Below are positions 61,633 through 64,000 of a stretch of 64,000 bases of DNA, piece after piece. Position 1 is the stretch's first letter. Every line of letters begins with the position of its first letter. The notes below the pieces were generated by a model. It had not been told where the DNA came from. It did no database searches and saw only the letters and a program-made list of their open reading frames with translations. Origin of the DNA: Plectrocnemia conspersa (lineage: Eukaryota > Arthropoda > Insecta > Trichoptera > Polycentropodidae). Location: NCBI GenBank assembly GCA_009617715.1, contig VTFK01000213.1, forward strand, positions 124,001-188,000, written 5' to 3'. The translations under genes were made by a program, and so were the position numbers.

Positions 61633-63672
61633 AGTATTGCTTGAAGTACCGCATGCAAGAACAGGAGTATTAGACTACTCCCTAATAAGCACAGCTATCT
61701 GACATTTTAACCATCCGTCGAATAGCATTGATTTGCTTTCATCCAGGTACTCACAGTTGGTGGACGCATTGTAAAATATATTTATAATTTTGTAATTTAA
61801 TTTTAATGGAAAATACGTACTATTATATATTTTAAGCACGTTTCTAGCACATAATTATTGTGAAATTTATTAATTTTCCGCTGTGAGCATAAAACATAAG
61901 TTTTACGCTCAATGCAAATGCATTCTGAGCGTGTTTAATTTACTCTAATACTTAAATAAAAATACGATGAAATACTTTGTATGAAGTTTAATTGGGTCCT
62001 TTTTCTTGTCAGTCTGAGAGATTTCAAAAGCGGAGTTGGTTAATTAAAAAGTTTCGTGAATTTGTATGCAGTGTGGCGATTTACTTTGCATATTTTAGTT
62101 TTTTGTTCGTAGAGCTTGTCAAAGGAATCCTATTGTCTTAAAGGGTATTTAAATAATTTAATTTTCATAATTCATAAAGTTTAATTAAAAATAAACTCAT
62201 TATATATACAGCTTTAATAAAATGAAATGGTTTATAAATGGAATTTATGGTTTTCTTCTTTATATCCCTCTATTATCAAAAAGAAATCCCATAACGCATC
62301 CCTCACGTAATCGATTTACTCGTTTGTTTATTGAAATCCATTATAGAAGTTGTAAAAGTAATAAGAATCTTTATTTTCGTGAATTATGTATGTAGTATTG
62401 TAAAACCATTTTTATGATACATTTATTAAAATGGTTGTATAGTTTTGCTTTAAAATATCCATGACTATTATTTTTCTATGATACAGATTATATTTGATAT
62501 TCTTTCATCTAGTAATTAAATAAATTATTTATAGAAAAAATAGTTGATGTGATAATATGAGATGTTTGTTTTATATATACATATATTAAAAAATATTTTA
62601 GCTGTTATTTTGCTTTTATTTCATCCACAGCGAAATCGTGCATCATCTCCATAAAATTATCCACATCAGATTATTAGGCAGTTCTATCTCACGCTCTAAA
62701 GATTTATATATTATTTTTTAAGGCAAACGTTCTAGCATGAACAATAAGAGAATGACTTATTAAAAAGCAAGAAACTTTCAGTTTCAATTTCCCTACAACT
62801 TTTCTGTATTTTTCAATTTTTTTAAAATGAAAATAGCATCACTATCGCAAGCCGAAGTGTATGTACCACACAATACATAGCAGTGAAGTCAGAAATGCCT
62901 GTGACGCTACTTAGAAGCAATGTTTCGAATTGCGAAGTATTTTTTTGCCCTAATGTCAAATTAATATAGCTATGTAGTATGTAATATTATGTGTCTAACA
63001 CAACATAAAGTCATGAAGATGGTACAAAATACAGTTTGGTTTCAGTCGAAAATGAAAAAGGCATATGTCAAATGAGTGAAATGCACTACGGATTTGCTTT
63101 TTATCTATTTAACATACCTGATGTAACATAATGAACTCTGTTTCCTAATTAACATTGAGACGTGTTTACAACCGTTCCAAGATTAATTACCACCGCGCGA
63201 GGTGGTCCAGTCTTCTCTTTTCGAGCGTTACTATCGCAGGTGTAAATCGGGCTTTATCTCGACGATTTGCGAAACCGCATTAAACCCTGCAAAACAATGT
63301 TTCTTCCGTTTTTAATTCTCAAAGCTTATTTGCATAAGCGCGCCGTGGATCAGACCAGATATATCCGGACCCCTCTGACCCACCTTTTGATCCCCTTTGT
63401 TGGCTCACGTGCCTCACCTGTGGTAATCCGTTACTCGGCTGGGCCATTCAGTTAATTTACCAGTGATTTTTTACTGGTTGGGCGCGCGCGATGAACGAAA
63501 AAAACATAAACCGTCGAGTCAGTTCGTTCTGTCGACTAATGGATGCTGAAAAGTTCGTTCTGTTTTGTTTAAAATAAAAATGTGATTCGACTATCTTGTT
63601 TGCTTTTTCATGACATTTTAAGATAACTGAAAGTTGCAAAATTTGTCGCGATTTAGCGTTAACGCATTTTTT

Positions 63673-63712
63673 TATATAAAGGGCAAAGTTATTTGTATAA
63701 TAAACAGTTTTG
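63673..63712 (+). promoter_or_regulatory. TATA/Inr core promoter candidate
   Basis: TATATAAAGG (63,673) is followed 33 nt later by AACAGTTTTG, close to the Inr consensus. It lies at the edge of a CpG-richer block (63.15-63.53 kb, with CACGTG). It might be an internal promoter of AGAP, but no exon is visible before the window ends. Confidence 0.35.
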
Positions 63713-64000
63713 AATCCCGTACAATTCGCAGTTTTGTTTGCGTTTTGTGGAAGTCTCTGAAGATTGGGTTAAACTCTGGATTTCGGATCTCGTAGCTGGT
63801 CCACGAAAGCGGGCTTTCGGAAAAAACTGAAGTTATTAATTGAAGCTTCTGATGGAAATAGTCTATGTATGTTATGTACGTGTTTTTATACGCTAGTCAA
63901 AATGGAAGTTGTTCTTTTGATATGTTTGCTCTCGACGTGTTTTTTTTAAAAAAACGTTTTTTTTTTATTTTGAACAGCTGGAGATTCAGCCATACTTTAA

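Larger units (their letters stand above)
47973..64000 (+). other. First intron of AGAP, running off the right edge
   Basis: Over 16 kb of AT-rich sequence with no supportable AGAP exon. It contains MITEs, retroelement relics and GC-richer patches (58.69-58.92, 60.44-60.68 and 63.15-63.53 kb). Stretches 49.9-51.0, 51.7-52.9, 55.0-56.4 and 61.7-63.1 kb show nothing callable. Confidence 0.6.

Overview
This is a strongly AT-rich piece of an insect nuclear genome. The evidence is spliced protein-coding genes with GT-AG introns, single-domain angiotensin-converting-enzyme (ACE/Ance) genes, a first coding exon of the Arf-GAP gene AGAP/CenG1A, one nuclear tRNA-His gene, and many decayed insect-type transposable elements. 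I cannot name the species.

Layout. (1) Positions 1 to about 18,430, minus strand: the 5' six coding exons of an ACE-like gene that resembles Ance-3. It has a secreted or signal-anchored N-terminus and a long Asn/Gln/Pro/Tyr-rich leader. Its 3' exons lie off the left edge. A tRNA-His(GTG) gene sits antisense in one of its introns, and its 11.4-kb first intron holds transposon relics. (2) About 18,430 to 25,260: intergenic, AT-rich, with a small dispersed-repeat family. (3) About 25,260 to 31,760 (possibly to 38,560), minus strand: a complete second ACE gene of 12 coding exon positions and 625 codons of protein. Zinc ligands, catalytic Glu, and the His/Tyr/Arg substrate- and chloride-site residues are all present at human-ACE spacing. 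It carries two tandem, equal-length, alternative versions of the active-site (HEMGH) exon, separated by a 54-nt intron. It also has a one-base frameshift in an A6 run of exon 2. A small upstream exon at 38,550-38,564 can splice in frame onto exon 1. (4) About 38,900 to 45,400: intergenic and transposon-rich, with mariner, IS630/Tc1-mariner and hAT-like MITE relics and inverted-repeat structures. (5) About 45,450 to 64,000, plus strand: a CpG-rich island with outward-facing splice donors (candidate bidirectional promoter), then the first coding exon of AGAP/CenG1A at 47,798-47,972. The rest of the window is apparently that gene's first intron, littered with MITEs and retroelement relics. A TATA/Inr-like core promoter candidate sits near the right edge.

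How they relate. The two ACE genes are a head-to-tail tandem pair of secreted or surface dipeptidyl carboxypeptidases that have diverged. The right one looks catalytically complete and may switch the lining of its S1'/S2' pocket by exon choice. The left one has lost a substrate-site His (Gln instead) and carries HELTH rather than HEMGH. From memory, Drosophila Ance, Ance-3 and CenG1A lie close together on 2L, so the grouping may be conserved synteny; I could not check this.
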